NCBI GenBank assembly: GCA_964458665.1
Contig: CAYWOO010000055.1
Location: forward strand, 1 to 12,662
DNA length: 12,662 nucleotides
Direction of reading: 5' to 3'
Origin: JANXYW01 sp964458665
GTDB lineage: Bacteria; Chloroflexota; Dehalococcoidia; DSTF01; JACRBR01
The translations under genes were made by a program, and so were the position numbers. The stretch's first letter is position 1; each line of letters opens with the position of its first letter. Below are positions 6,881 to 12,662 of this stretch, piece after piece. The notes beneath the pieces were generated by a model. That model saw nothing but the letters and a program-made list of their open reading frames with translations, did not search any database and had not been told where the DNA came from.

Positions 6881-8269
6881 TTGAAAGTTTCGACCGAGAA
6901 GATCCCCGAGTCGCAAGTTCTCATGACCATCGAGGTCGAGGCTGAACGGCTGGACGCCGCCCGCGCGAAAGCGTTACGGAAGCTCGCACCGAAGGCGAAG
7001 GTTCCCGGCTTCCGGCCCGGCAAGGCGCCCGCGAACATGGTGCTCAGCTACTTTGGCGAGGAGCGCGTGCTGGACGAGGCGCTCGACGTGCTTGTGCCGG
7101 ACGTGTACCGCGAGGCGCTGGAGGCGGACGAGAGCATCGATGCCATCGCCCGGCCGCGGCTTGTCATCGAAACGACGGAGCCGCTTGTGGTGAAGGCGAC
7201 CATCCCGGTGCGCCCGACGGTTGAACTGGGCGACTATCGGTCCGCTCGCGTCACCATCGAACCCATCGTCGTCGAGGAGTCTCGCGTCGAAGACACGCTA
7301 CAAGTGCTGCGCAAACGCGCATCGACGCTGGAGCCGATCGACCGCGAGATCGCCTGGAATGACGTCGTCCGCATCGATGTGGTGGGCACGGTCGAGGCTG
7401 AGAGGATGGTCGAGCAGAAAGACGTCGAGATTCAGCTCACAGAGGACCGCGACGTACTGTTCCCTGGGTTCGAGGAAGCGCTCCTCGGCCACAAGAAGGG
7501 TGAAGCAGTTGAATTCACGCTGGCCGTGCCGGAAGACATCAAAAGCGAGAAGTTCGCAGGCAAACAGTGCGACTTCGCCGTGAGCGTAACCGAGACGAAG
7601 GAAGAGATCCTTCCCGATCTGGACGAGGACTTCGTCAAGGGCGTCGGCGAGGGTTTCGACAACGTCGACGCGCTGCGGCAGCGAATCCGCGAAGACATCC
7701 AGAAGGCGGAGGAGCAGCAGCGCGACAACCGCTACCACGACGCGATCCTGACGCAACTCGTGGAGCGGGCGGCCATCGACTTCCCGCCTGTGATGCTGGA
7801 CGTTGAGGTCGACCGCATGATCCACGACCAGGCGCAGCAGATCGGCGCCGGCCACAACCTCGAGGGCTACCTCGCCGCTATAGGGAAAACCGATGAGGAA
7901 GCACGCACGGAGCTACGACCGGTCGCGGAGACACGCCTAAGGCGATCACTGGTGCTGTCACAGCTCACGGGCGCCGAGAATATAGAGGTCGCCGACGAGG
8001 AGATCGAATCTGAGATCGACACGATGACGGCGGCGGCTGGTACGCAGGCGGCGCAGCTGCGCCAGATGTTCGATAGCGAGAACGGCCGAGACACGATCCG
8101 GCGCAACCTGCTCACTCGCAAGACGCTGGCCCGGCTCGTCGAAATCGCGACGCAAGACGGCGGCGCGGAAGCACTAGCGGAGAAGCCGGCGAAGGCGAAG
8201 AGGTCCGCAAAGAAGAAGGCCGTGGTCACCGGCGGTGCGCCGGAAGCGGAAGCAGAACAAGGTTCGTAA
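6881..8269 (+). CDS. tig: Trigger factor (ribosome-associated chaperone / prolyl isomerase)
   Basis: 462 residues, against about 430 in E. coli. Trigger factor binds ribosomal protein uL23 at the tunnel exit and shields nascent chains. All three domains are visible. The N-terminal ribosome-binding domain carries the signature GFRPGKAP at 43-50, the same position as in E. coli. The FKBP-like isomerase domain spans about 155-245, with PGFEEALLGHKKGE inside it. The helical C-terminal chaperone domain runs to about 430. A final tail of about 30 residues is Lys/Ala-rich and then acidic (PAKAKRSAKKKA, then EAEAEQGS). The start is TTG: it gives the family-typical MKVSTEKIPESQ, and the first in-frame ATG (6924) would cut into the domain. 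The ribosome-binding site is weak. clpP follows after 45 bases, the classical tig-clpP order. Confidence 0.95.
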   Translation: MKVSTEKIPESQVLMTIEVEAERLDAARAKALRKLAPKAKVPGFRPGKAPANMVLSYFGEERVLDEALDVLVPDVYREALEADESIDAIARPRLVIETTEPLVVKATIPVRPTVELGDYRSARVTIEPIVVEESRVEDTLQVLRKRASTLEPIDREIAWNDVVRIDVVGTVEAERMVEQKDVEIQLTEDRDVLFPGFEEALLGHKKGEAVEFTLAVPEDIKSEKFAGKQCDFAVSVTETKEEILPDLDEDFVKGVGEGFDNVDALRQRIREDIQKAEEQQRDNRYHDAILTQLVERAAIDFPPVMLDVEVDRMIHDQAQQIGAGHNLEGYLAAIGKTDEEARTELRPVAETRLRRSLVLSQLTGAENIEVADEEIESEIDTMTAAAGTQAAQLRQMFDSENGRDTIRRNLLTRKTLARLVEIATQDGGAEALAEKPAKAKRSAKKKAVVTGGAPEAEAEQGS

Positions 8270-8314
8270 GGGCGCGCCCGCTTGGGCTCGCATGGATACG
8301 AGAGGACAGCCAGC

Positions 8315-8899
8315 ATGATTATCCCATCAGTCATCGAAACCAGCGCCCGAGGCGAGCGCGCATTCGATATCTATTCGCTGCTGTTGCGCGAGCGCATCAT
8401 CTTTCTGGGCACCGGCATCGATGACCAGATTGCCAACCTCATCATCGCCCAGCTCCTCTACCTGGAGCGCGAGGATCCCGAAAAAGACATCAACCTCTAC
8501 ATCCATTCGCCGGGCGGTCAGATCACGGCTGGCCTCGCGATTTACGACACGATGCAGCTCGTGCGGCCGGATATCGCCACCTACGCCGTCGGCATGACAG
8601 CGAGCATGGGGACGGTGCTGATGTGCGCAGGCACACCTGGAAAGCGCTACTGCATGCCGAACTCGACGATTCACATGCACCAAGCGCTCGGTGGCGCGCG
8701 CGGTCAGGCCGCCGATATTGAGATTCAGGCTCGGGAGATCCTGCGAGAGAACGACATCATCCGTGGTATTCTGGTCAAACACACGGGGCAAGACGACGAG
8801 CGGATCCGGAAGGACTTCGACCGCGACTTCTACATGAACCCGGAGCAGGCGAAGGCGTACGGGATGATTGACGAGATCCTGACAAAGCGGGAGGGGTAG
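8315..8899 (+). CDS. clpP: ATP-dependent Clp protease, proteolytic subunit ClpP
   Basis: 194 residues, the standard ClpP length. It is a serine peptidase that forms a double-ring chamber fed by ClpX or another Clp ATPase. The catalytic triad is complete: Ser97 (in GMTASMG), His122 (in IHMHQ) and Asp171 (in DRDFYM). SPGGQITAG at 65-73 is the usual strand/oxyanion region. I chose the ATG at 8315 because AGAGGA lies eight bases upstream and the product begins MIIPSVIE, matching family members; a TTG at 8282 would add 11 atypical residues. The gene sits 45 bases after tig with no terminator seen between, so they are probably co-transcribed. No propeptide extension is visible. Confidence 0.97.
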   Translation: MIIPSVIETSARGERAFDIYSLLLRERIIFLGTGIDDQIANLIIAQLLYLEREDPEKDINLYIHSPGGQITAGLAIYDTMQLVRPDIATYAVGMTASMGTVLMCAGTPGKRYCMPNSTIHMHQALGGARGQAADIEIQAREILRENDIIRGILVKHTGQDDERIRKDFDRDFYMNPEQAKAYGMIDEILTKREG

Positions 8900-9034
8900 A
8901 GAGCATTTTCGGGACGTGCGCCCGTAAGGGAACGTTATATCAGGGGTGGCCCGTCGTTTGAACCCTTCAGACGGCTACGTAGATTCCCGACAAACGTAGA
9001 GAACGTCCGCTCAGACACGATTCCGGCCGTCAAG

Positions 9035-9063
9035 CTGACAAATCGGCCCGAACGGCGTAGAAT
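9035..9063 (+). promoter_or_regulatory. Sigma70-type promoter for clpX
   Basis: CTGACA (9035-9040), a 17-base spacer and TAGAAT (9058-9063) give five of six consensus bases in each hexamer. Transcription would start near 9070, so the leader before the ATG at 9126 is about 56 bases and contains the stem-loop at 9076-9109. clpX can therefore be expressed separately from tig-clpP. Confidence 0.7.
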
Positions 9064-9075
9064 CGGCAGCACGGA

Positions 9076-9109
9076 AGCGACTCCGCCAGGGCGGGGACGC
9101 ACAGTCGCT
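9076..9109 (+). promoter_or_regulatory. Stem-loop in the clpX leader next to the ribosome-binding site
   Basis: AGCGACT (9076-9082) and AGTCGCT (9103-9109) form a perfect 7-bp stem. Inside it CCGCC (9083-9087) and GGCGG (9090-9094) form a second, stacked hairpin. The ribosome-binding site AGGGGGAC (9110-9117) begins immediately after the outer stem. The structure would occupy nearly the whole predicted 5' leader and could tune translation or message stability. This role is inferred. Confidence 0.5.
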
Positions 9110-9125
9110 AGGGGGACAGGACAGC

Positions 9126-10442
9126 ATGGCCAACGGTCGGCAGACGCGCGTTCAGTACCACTGCTCCTTCTGCGGCAAGAACCAGGATCAGGTCAAGCGG
9201 CTCATCGCCGGACCCGGCGCCGTCTACATCTGCGACGAGTGCGTTGAGCTGTGCCGCGAGATTATCGATGAGGAAGCGGCAGGTCCGGCGAAGACGAAAG
9301 TTGGCGCCGGACAGCGCACGCCGCCACCGAAGGAGATATTCGACCACCTGAGCGAGTATGTCGTGGGCCAGGTGCAGGCGAAGAAGGTCCTCTCGGTCGC
9401 CGTCTACAACCACTACAAGCGCATCTCCGCCGGCACGCAGGGCAGCGACGTCGAGCTGGAGAAGAGCAACATCCTGCTGCTCGGGCCAACGGGCTCTGGC
9501 AAGACGCTGCTCGCCCGCACGCTCGCGAAGATCCTCGACGTACCGTTCACCATCGCCGACGCTACGGCGCTGACAGAAGCGGGGTACGTCGGCGAGGACG
9601 TGGAGAACATCCTGCTGCACCTCATCCAGGCCGCGGACTTCGATGTCCAGCGCGCCGAGCGCGGCATCGTTTACATCGACGAAATCGACAAGATCTCACG
9701 CAAGTCCGACAACCCGTCGATCACGCGCGACGTCTCGGGCGAAGGCGTGCAGCAGGCGCTCCTCAAGATCATCGAAGGTACGACGGCGAATGTACCGCCG
9801 CAGGGCGGTCGCAAGCACCCGCACCAGGACTTCATCCAGATCAACACCGCGAACATCCTCTTCATTTGCGGCGGCGCCTTCGAGGGGCTCGACAAGGTCA
9901 CGGAGAGGCGCCTCGGAAAAGACAAGCGCTCTCTCGGCTTCGGATCCGAGTACAAGGTGATGGATTCGCAGAAGAAGACCGACGAGTTGATGAAACACGT
10001 CACGCACGACGACCTGCTGCAGTACGGCCTGATCCCCGAGTTTGTCGGCCGCCTGCCTATGGTGGTCGCGCTCGAGTCACTCGATGTCGACGCGCTGGTC
10101 CGCATCCTCACCGAGCCCAAGAACGCGCTCGTGCGCCAGTTCCAGCGCTTCTTCGGCCTGGACAGCGTCGAGTTGCAGTTCACCGAAGACGGCCTCAGCG
10201 CCTGCGCCGAGGAAGCGATCCGTCACAAGACCGGCGCGCGCGGCCTGCGCACGGTGCTCGAAGACACACTGATGGAGGTGATGTACGACATCCCGTCGCG
10301 CACCGACATCAAAAAGTGCATCGTCAGCGGCGACACCATTCGCAGCCGCAAACGCCCGCTACTCCTCACCCGAAGCGGTGCGAGCGCAGACACCGACGAA
10401 GCGGTCGATGACATCGACGAAGTCAAGGACGTCTCTGCCTAG
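9126..10442 (+). CDS. clpX: ATP-dependent Clp protease ATP-binding subunit ClpX
   Basis: 438 residues, close to the usual 420-430. ClpX is a hexameric AAA+ unfoldase that recognises tagged substrates and threads them into ClpP. The N-terminal zinc-binding domain has four cysteines at 13, 16, 36 and 39. The AAA+ core shows Walker A GPTGSGKT (120-127), pore loop GYVG (153-156), Walker B IVYIDE (181-186) and the RKH pore motif (229-231). LGF at 271-273 corresponds to the IGF loop that docks on ClpP, agreeing with the intact clpP upstream. The C-terminal small domain contains TGARGLR, and the protein ends in an acidic tail. The ATG has AGGGGGAC eight bases upstream. It follows clpP by 226 bases with its own promoter and is closed by the terminator at 10477-10500. 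Confidence 0.97.
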   Translation: MANGRQTRVQYHCSFCGKNQDQVKRLIAGPGAVYICDECVELCREIIDEEAAGPAKTKVGAGQRTPPPKEIFDHLSEYVVGQVQAKKVLSVAVYNHYKRISAGTQGSDVELEKSNILLLGPTGSGKTLLARTLAKILDVPFTIADATALTEAGYVGEDVENILLHLIQAADFDVQRAERGIVYIDEIDKISRKSDNPSITRDVSGEGVQQALLKIIEGTTANVPPQGGRKHPHQDFIQINTANILFICGGAFEGLDKVTERRLGKDKRSLGFGSEYKVMDSQKKTDELMKHVTHDDLLQYGLIPEFVGRLPMVVALESLDVDALVRILTEPKNALVRQFQRFFGLDSVELQFTEDGLSACAEEAIRHKTGARGLRTVLEDTLMEVMYDIPSRTDIKKCIVSGDTIRSRKRPLLLTRSGASADTDEAVDDIDEVKDVSA

Positions 10443-10476
10443 CCTCGCTCGCAAGAACGCAGGATCGACTCGAATG

Positions 10477-10500
10477 GCCCGCGAACGCGGGCTTTCGTTT
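10477..10500 (+). terminator. Intrinsic terminator after clpX
   Basis: GCCCGC (10477-10482), loop GAAC and GCGGGC (10487-10492) form a GC-rich hairpin followed directly by TTTCGTTT. It lies 34 bases after the clpX stop, separating clpX from the small membrane-protein gene. Confidence 0.85.
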
Positions 10501-10576
10501 GCCCGCCGTTTCACTGCAATCGCGCCATTGACATCGGCAATGTGTGCGTGTCGATCTGCACCATACCGTTCGTCCG

Positions 10577-10582
10577 TATGAT
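10577..10582 (+). promoter_or_regulatory. Candidate -10 element for the small membrane-protein gene
   Basis: TATGAT lies 45 bases before the ATG at 10628, a sensible distance, and comes after the clpX terminator. No convincing -35 or extended TG is present, so this is a tentative call. Confidence 0.3.
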
Positions 10583-10627
10583 AGGATCAGCGCCACAGCC
10601 GATGCATGTTGCGAGGGAGGGGGAGCG

Positions 10628-10879
10628 ATGGCACAGACAGTACGACGGCCTCAGGTGGGCAAGGGCGAGGATGGCCACGGCGCGACGCTCGCGGCACCGG
10701 TGATCGCTGCGGTGGGTGCAATCCTGCTCGGCATCGGCGCCGCCAGCGACGACATAGGCTGGCTCGCTGTGACGGGCGGCATCGTGTTGGCACTGGGTTT
10801 GGTTGCGCTCATGGTGATCAACCACGGCACGGTCGAGAAGGGCATGTACGGCCGCCTCGACGAGATCGAGAAGAAGTAG
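10628..10879 (+). CDS. Small two-helix membrane protein, function unknown
   Basis: 83 residues. I do not recognise a family. A polar N-terminus (1-18, with basic RR at 6-7) leads to two hydrophobic segments: about 19-39 (ATLAAPVIAAVGAILLGIG) and about 43-64 (IGWLAVTGGIVLALGLVALM), joined by a very short turn with SDD. The charged C-terminal tail ends GRLDEIEKK. Both ends probably lie on the same side of the membrane. I chose the ATG at 10628 because a purine-rich GGGAGGGGGAG ribosome-binding site sits just upstream; an in-frame ATG at 10544 would add 28 atypical residues and predate the candidate -10. The gene stands alone between the clpX terminator and convergent purC. The strong ribosome-binding site and membrane pattern argue that it is real. 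Confidence 0.72.
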   Translation: MAQTVRRPQVGKGEDGHGATLAAPVIAAVGAILLGIGAASDDIGWLAVTGGIVLALGLVALMVINHGTVEKGMYGRLDEIEKK

Positions 10880-10967
10880 GAACCCTCACAGCGAACGGCC
10901 AGCAGTCGCATACGCGGAAGACCGAACGCGCGCGCTCGCAGTCCGGATGTCGCGGATCGGATACCAC

Positions 10968-11852
10968 CTATGTGACTTCCTGGCCCGTGAGGCGGCGGTA
11001 CGCCTCCTTGTACCGGTCCGACGTACCCTGGACCACATCATCCGGCAGCTCCGGCGCGGGTGGCTCCTTGTCCCAGCCCGACTGCGTCAGCCAGTCGCGC
11101 ACGTACTGCTTGTCGAAGCTGGGCTGCGAGCGCCCCGTCTTGTAGTCGTTCACGTCCCAGAAACGGCTCGAGTCCGGCGTTAAGATCTCGTCGATCGCGA
11201 TGATTTCGCCTTCGAAAAACCCGAACTCGAACTTGGTGTCGGCTATGATGATGCCACGCTCGCGTGCGTACGCTGCCGCGAAGTTGTACAGCGACAGGCT
11301 GCGCAGCTTCAGCACCTGCGTCGTCTCCGGCCCGACTTCCTGCATGAGGTCGGAGAGTGTCATCGGCTCGTCGTGGCCCTCATCGGCTTTCGTCGTGGGC
11401 GTGAACATCGGCTCGAAGAGCTGTTCGCCTTCGGTGATGCCCTTCTCCATGCGGATGCCGTTGACGGTGCCGTACTTCTTGTACTCCTCCCACGCCGATC
11501 CCGCCATGTAACCACGCACGATGCACTCGACGTCGATGCGCTTCGCTTTGTGGGCGATCGTCGTGCGGCCGATCAGCTCCGGCGGCAGTACGAACGGCAG
11601 CTCGTCCGCGGGCGTGCCGTCGGCGAGGCGGATGAAGTGGTTCGGCACAACCTGACTCGTTCGCTGGAACCACCACGCGGACATTTGGCTGAGCACTTTG
11701 CCTTTATCCGGGATACCCGTCGGCAGGATCGCGTCGAACGCCGACAGCCGGTCCGTCGCCACGATCAGCATCCGGTCGCCCAGGTCGTACGTGTCGCGGA
11801 CTTTACCCCGGTAGGTCCTGTTCGGGAGCGGTGAGTCGATCAGCACAGACAT
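10968..11852 (-). CDS. purC: Phosphoribosylaminoimidazole-succinocarboxamide synthase (SAICAR synthetase)
   Basis: 294 residues. PurC joins aspartate to CAIR using ATP to give SAICAR in cytosolic purine synthesis. Typical motifs are present: GKVRDTYDLG (16-25) in the nucleotide-binding region, TDRLSAFDAILP (33-44), ECIVRGYMAGSAWEEY for substrate binding, DTKFEFGF, and DEILTPDSSRFW near the active site. It is of the longer type (about 290 residues, against about 237 in E. coli), as in many Chloroflexota and eukaryotes. The ATG at 11852 gives the normal N-terminus, but only a weak ribosome-binding site (AAGCGAG, rather distant) is visible. The gene is convergent with the small membrane-protein gene, 88 bases away and with no clear terminator between, and divergent from the LacI-family gene. 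Confidence 0.96.
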   Translation of the reverse strand: MSVLIDSPLPNRTYRGKVRDTYDLGDRMLIVATDRLSAFDAILPTGIPDKGKVLSQMSAWWFQRTSQVVPNHFIRLADGTPADELPFVLPPELIGRTTIAHKAKRIDVECIVRGYMAGSAWEEYKKYGTVNGIRMEKGITEGEQLFEPMFTPTTKADEGHDEPMTLSDLMQEVGPETTQVLKLRSLSLYNFAAAYARERGIIIADTKFEFGFFEGEIIAIDEILTPDSSRFWDVNDYKTGRSQPSFDKQYVRDWLTQSGWDKEPPAPELPDDVVQGTSDRYKEAYRRLTGQEVT

Positions 11853-11877
11853 CTGCTTGTGTTCTCGCTTTCAAGTC

Positions 11878-11886
11878 GTAATACCA
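11878..11886 (-). promoter_or_regulatory. Candidate extended -10 for purC
   Basis: On the minus strand TGG then TATTAC reads as an extended -10 matching four of six bases. The start would be near 11872, giving a leader of only about 20 bases. A -35 at the standard 17-base spacing would fall at 11901-11906, inside the palindrome at 11895-11916. This is tentative. Confidence 0.35.
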
Positions 11887-11894
11887 TGTCGGTG

Positions 11895-11916
11895 ACCTAA
11901 TCTCTAGAGATCAGGT
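11895..11916. repeat. 22-bp near-perfect palindrome between purC and the LacI-family gene (candidate operator)
   Basis: Ten of eleven base pairs are symmetric around the axis between 11905 and 11906; the only mismatch is A11899 with C11912. The half-sites are ACCT (11895-11898) and AGGT (11913-11916) flanking a perfect core ATCTCTAGAGAT (11900-11911). Length and symmetry suit a dimeric regulator. It overlaps where a purC -35 would lie. The divergent LacI-family protein is the obvious candidate binder, though its family usually prefers a CG centre and this one is CTAG. Confidence 0.55.
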
Positions 11917-11973
11917 TGTGATAGCGGTACGATACACATCTCGAATATACGTGGCCATTGTACTTCGGGTATT

Positions 11974-11989
11974 GATCGGAGTACCGATC
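11974..11989. repeat. Short inverted repeat upstream of the LacI-family gene
   Basis: GATCGG (11974-11979), AGTA and CCGATC (11984-11989) form a perfect 6-bp inverted repeat. TTGACG at 11995-12000 resembles a -35 but no matching -10 follows at a normal distance. It could be a second regulator site or chance. Confidence 0.3.
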
Positions 11990-12072
11990 GGTAGTTGACG
12001 CCACCGCTGCGGAAGCTCATCCGGTGTCGGGGGCGCGGATGAGGGCGTGTGCAGGTGTAGCAAGGGTGAGCC

Positions 12073-12662
12073 ATGCAGGAGTCTCGCAGGACGACTATCA
12101 ACGCAGTTGCTCGCGCGGCAGGCGTCTCCGCGAAGACCGCTTCTCTTGCACTCCGCGGCGACCGGACCGTCAGCAACGCAACGACACGGAAGGTGCGTGC
12201 TGCGGCGGACCGACTTAACTACGATCGACTGGGGAGAACCCTCCCGATCATTGGTGTCGTCACTCCACTGATGAACCACCCATTCTACGCTGAGTTCCAT
12301 CAGCTGATGGAAGATCTCGCGGCGCGCAGCGGATATACACTTCGCATCGAGCCGACAGGTGAACGGCGTGACGAGCAAACAGTTATCGATGACCTTGATA
12401 GAGGGCGCGCGGAAGGCGTGGTCCTTTTGAGTCCTAGGATCCTAGAAGTAGAACTCGCGCCCTTGCTGAGAACTCATCGACCGATGGTCGCGATCAATTC
12501 AACAATGCGAGCTCGTCCAGGACTTTCGACCGTAAACTTCGACCAAGCGCACGGGGAGCGCCAAGCACTCGATCTGCTTCTGGCTCAGGGCCATACGCGT
12601 ATCGCTTACCTCGCAGGGCCCTCGTCCTCGCTGAGCAATCGAGTTCGACAAGCTACCTATGA
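12073..12662 (+). CDS. LacI-family transcriptional regulator (C-terminus missing)
   Basis: 196 residues are visible before the right edge cuts the gene. The N-terminal helix-turn-helix is typical: TTINAVARAAGVSAKTASLALRG spans residues 7-29, then TVSNATTRKVRAAADRLNY to residue 50. The periplasmic-binding-protein-like ligand domain starts at IIGVVTP (59-65) and includes HTRIAYLAGP near the edge. The start is fixed: in-frame stops lie at 12058 and 12067, so the ATG at 12073 is the first possible; GGGTGAG just upstream can serve as ribosome-binding site. The segment between Tyr50 and Gly61, where the DNA-binding hinge helix normally sits, is about seven residues shorter than in E. coli LacI, and the PN pair is missing. 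Such proteins usually repress sugar-use genes; PurR is the purine member. Here the effector is unknown. Codon use looks slightly less GC-rich than in neighbours. Confidence 0.88.
   Translation, partial: MQESRRTTINAVARAAGVSAKTASLALRGDRTVSNATTRKVRAAADRLNYDRLGRTLPIIGVVTPLMNHPFYAEFHQLMEDLAARSGYTLRIEPTGERRDEQTVIDDLDRGRAEGVVLLSPRILEVELAPLLRTHRPMVAINSTMRARPGLSTVNFDQAHGERQALDLLLAQGHTRIAYLAGPSSSLSNRVRQATY

Noticed and set aside
8282..8314. Upstream TTG start for clpP
   Set aside because: It adds 11 residues unlike other ClpP proteins; the ATG at 8315 has AGAGGA at the right distance and gives the standard length.
8900..9034. Possible terminator or small gene between clpP and the clpX promoter
   Set aside because: Only a 4-bp CGGG/CCCG stem and a 5-bp CTACG/CGTAG repeat are visible, with no T run and no plausible frame.
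10528..10533. TTGACA as a -35 for the small membrane-protein gene
   Set aside because: No -10 lies 16-18 bases downstream; TATGAT at 10577 is 43 bases away.
10544..10627. Upstream ATG for the small membrane protein
   Set aside because: The added 28 residues are polar and unlike the rest, and the strong ribosome-binding site lies just before the ATG at 10628.
12434..12445. CTAGGATCCTAG palindrome inside the LacI-family gene
   Set aside because: It lies in a coding region, does not match the upstream palindrome half-sites, and a 12-bp palindrome can arise by chance or codon choice.

Overview
The window looks like chromosomal DNA from a GC-rich (roughly 60% by eye) bacterium, probably a member of Chloroflexota such as a Dehalococcoidia-like lineage. 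The best taxonomic hint is the left-hand membrane protein. It joins a GT39-like glycosyltransferase part to the start of a DUF2298 ('Chlor_Arch_YYY') domain, a combination I know mainly from Chloroflexota and archaea. This assignment is inference from family knowledge; no rRNA or other strong phylogenetic marker is present.

Layout. (1) Positions 1-2538, minus strand: GT39/DUF2298 membrane protein, its C-terminus cut off by the left edge. (2) 2539-3003: a 465-base divergent promoter region with a good promoter for each neighbour and no convincing gene. (3) 3004-6707, plus: a dipeptide/oligopeptide ABC importer set (substrate-binding protein, DppB-type and DppC-type permeases) with no ATPase genes. 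(4) 6881-10442, plus: the conserved protein-quality-control cluster tig-clpP-clpX. tig and clpP are close together; clpX has its own promoter and a structured leader, and ends at a clear intrinsic terminator. (5) 10628-10879, plus: an 83-residue two-helix membrane protein of unknown function. (6) 10968-11852, minus: purC (SAICAR synthetase), convergent with the small gene. (7) 11853-12072: divergent region holding a near-perfect 22-bp palindrome. (8) 12073 to the right edge, plus: N-terminal 196 residues of a LacI-family repressor.

How the genes work together. Trigger factor folds nascent chains, and ClpX unfolds substrates and feeds them to the ClpP peptidase. The importer brings in peptides or similar solutes but must borrow ATPases from elsewhere. 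PurC belongs to purine synthesis. The LacI-type regulator faces purC across a palindrome that overlaps the -35 region of a possible purC promoter, so regulation of purC is possible but unproven.

Most of the window is ordinary housekeeping content. The points most worth a second look are the shortened hinge region of the LacI-family protein together with the CTAG-centred palindrome beside it, the cysteine-containing insert in the DppC-type permease, the absence of ATPase genes, and the stem-loop next to the clpX ribosome-binding site. I see no CRISPR array, tRNA, rRNA, insertion sequence or phage gene, and no clear evidence of a new multi-gene system.
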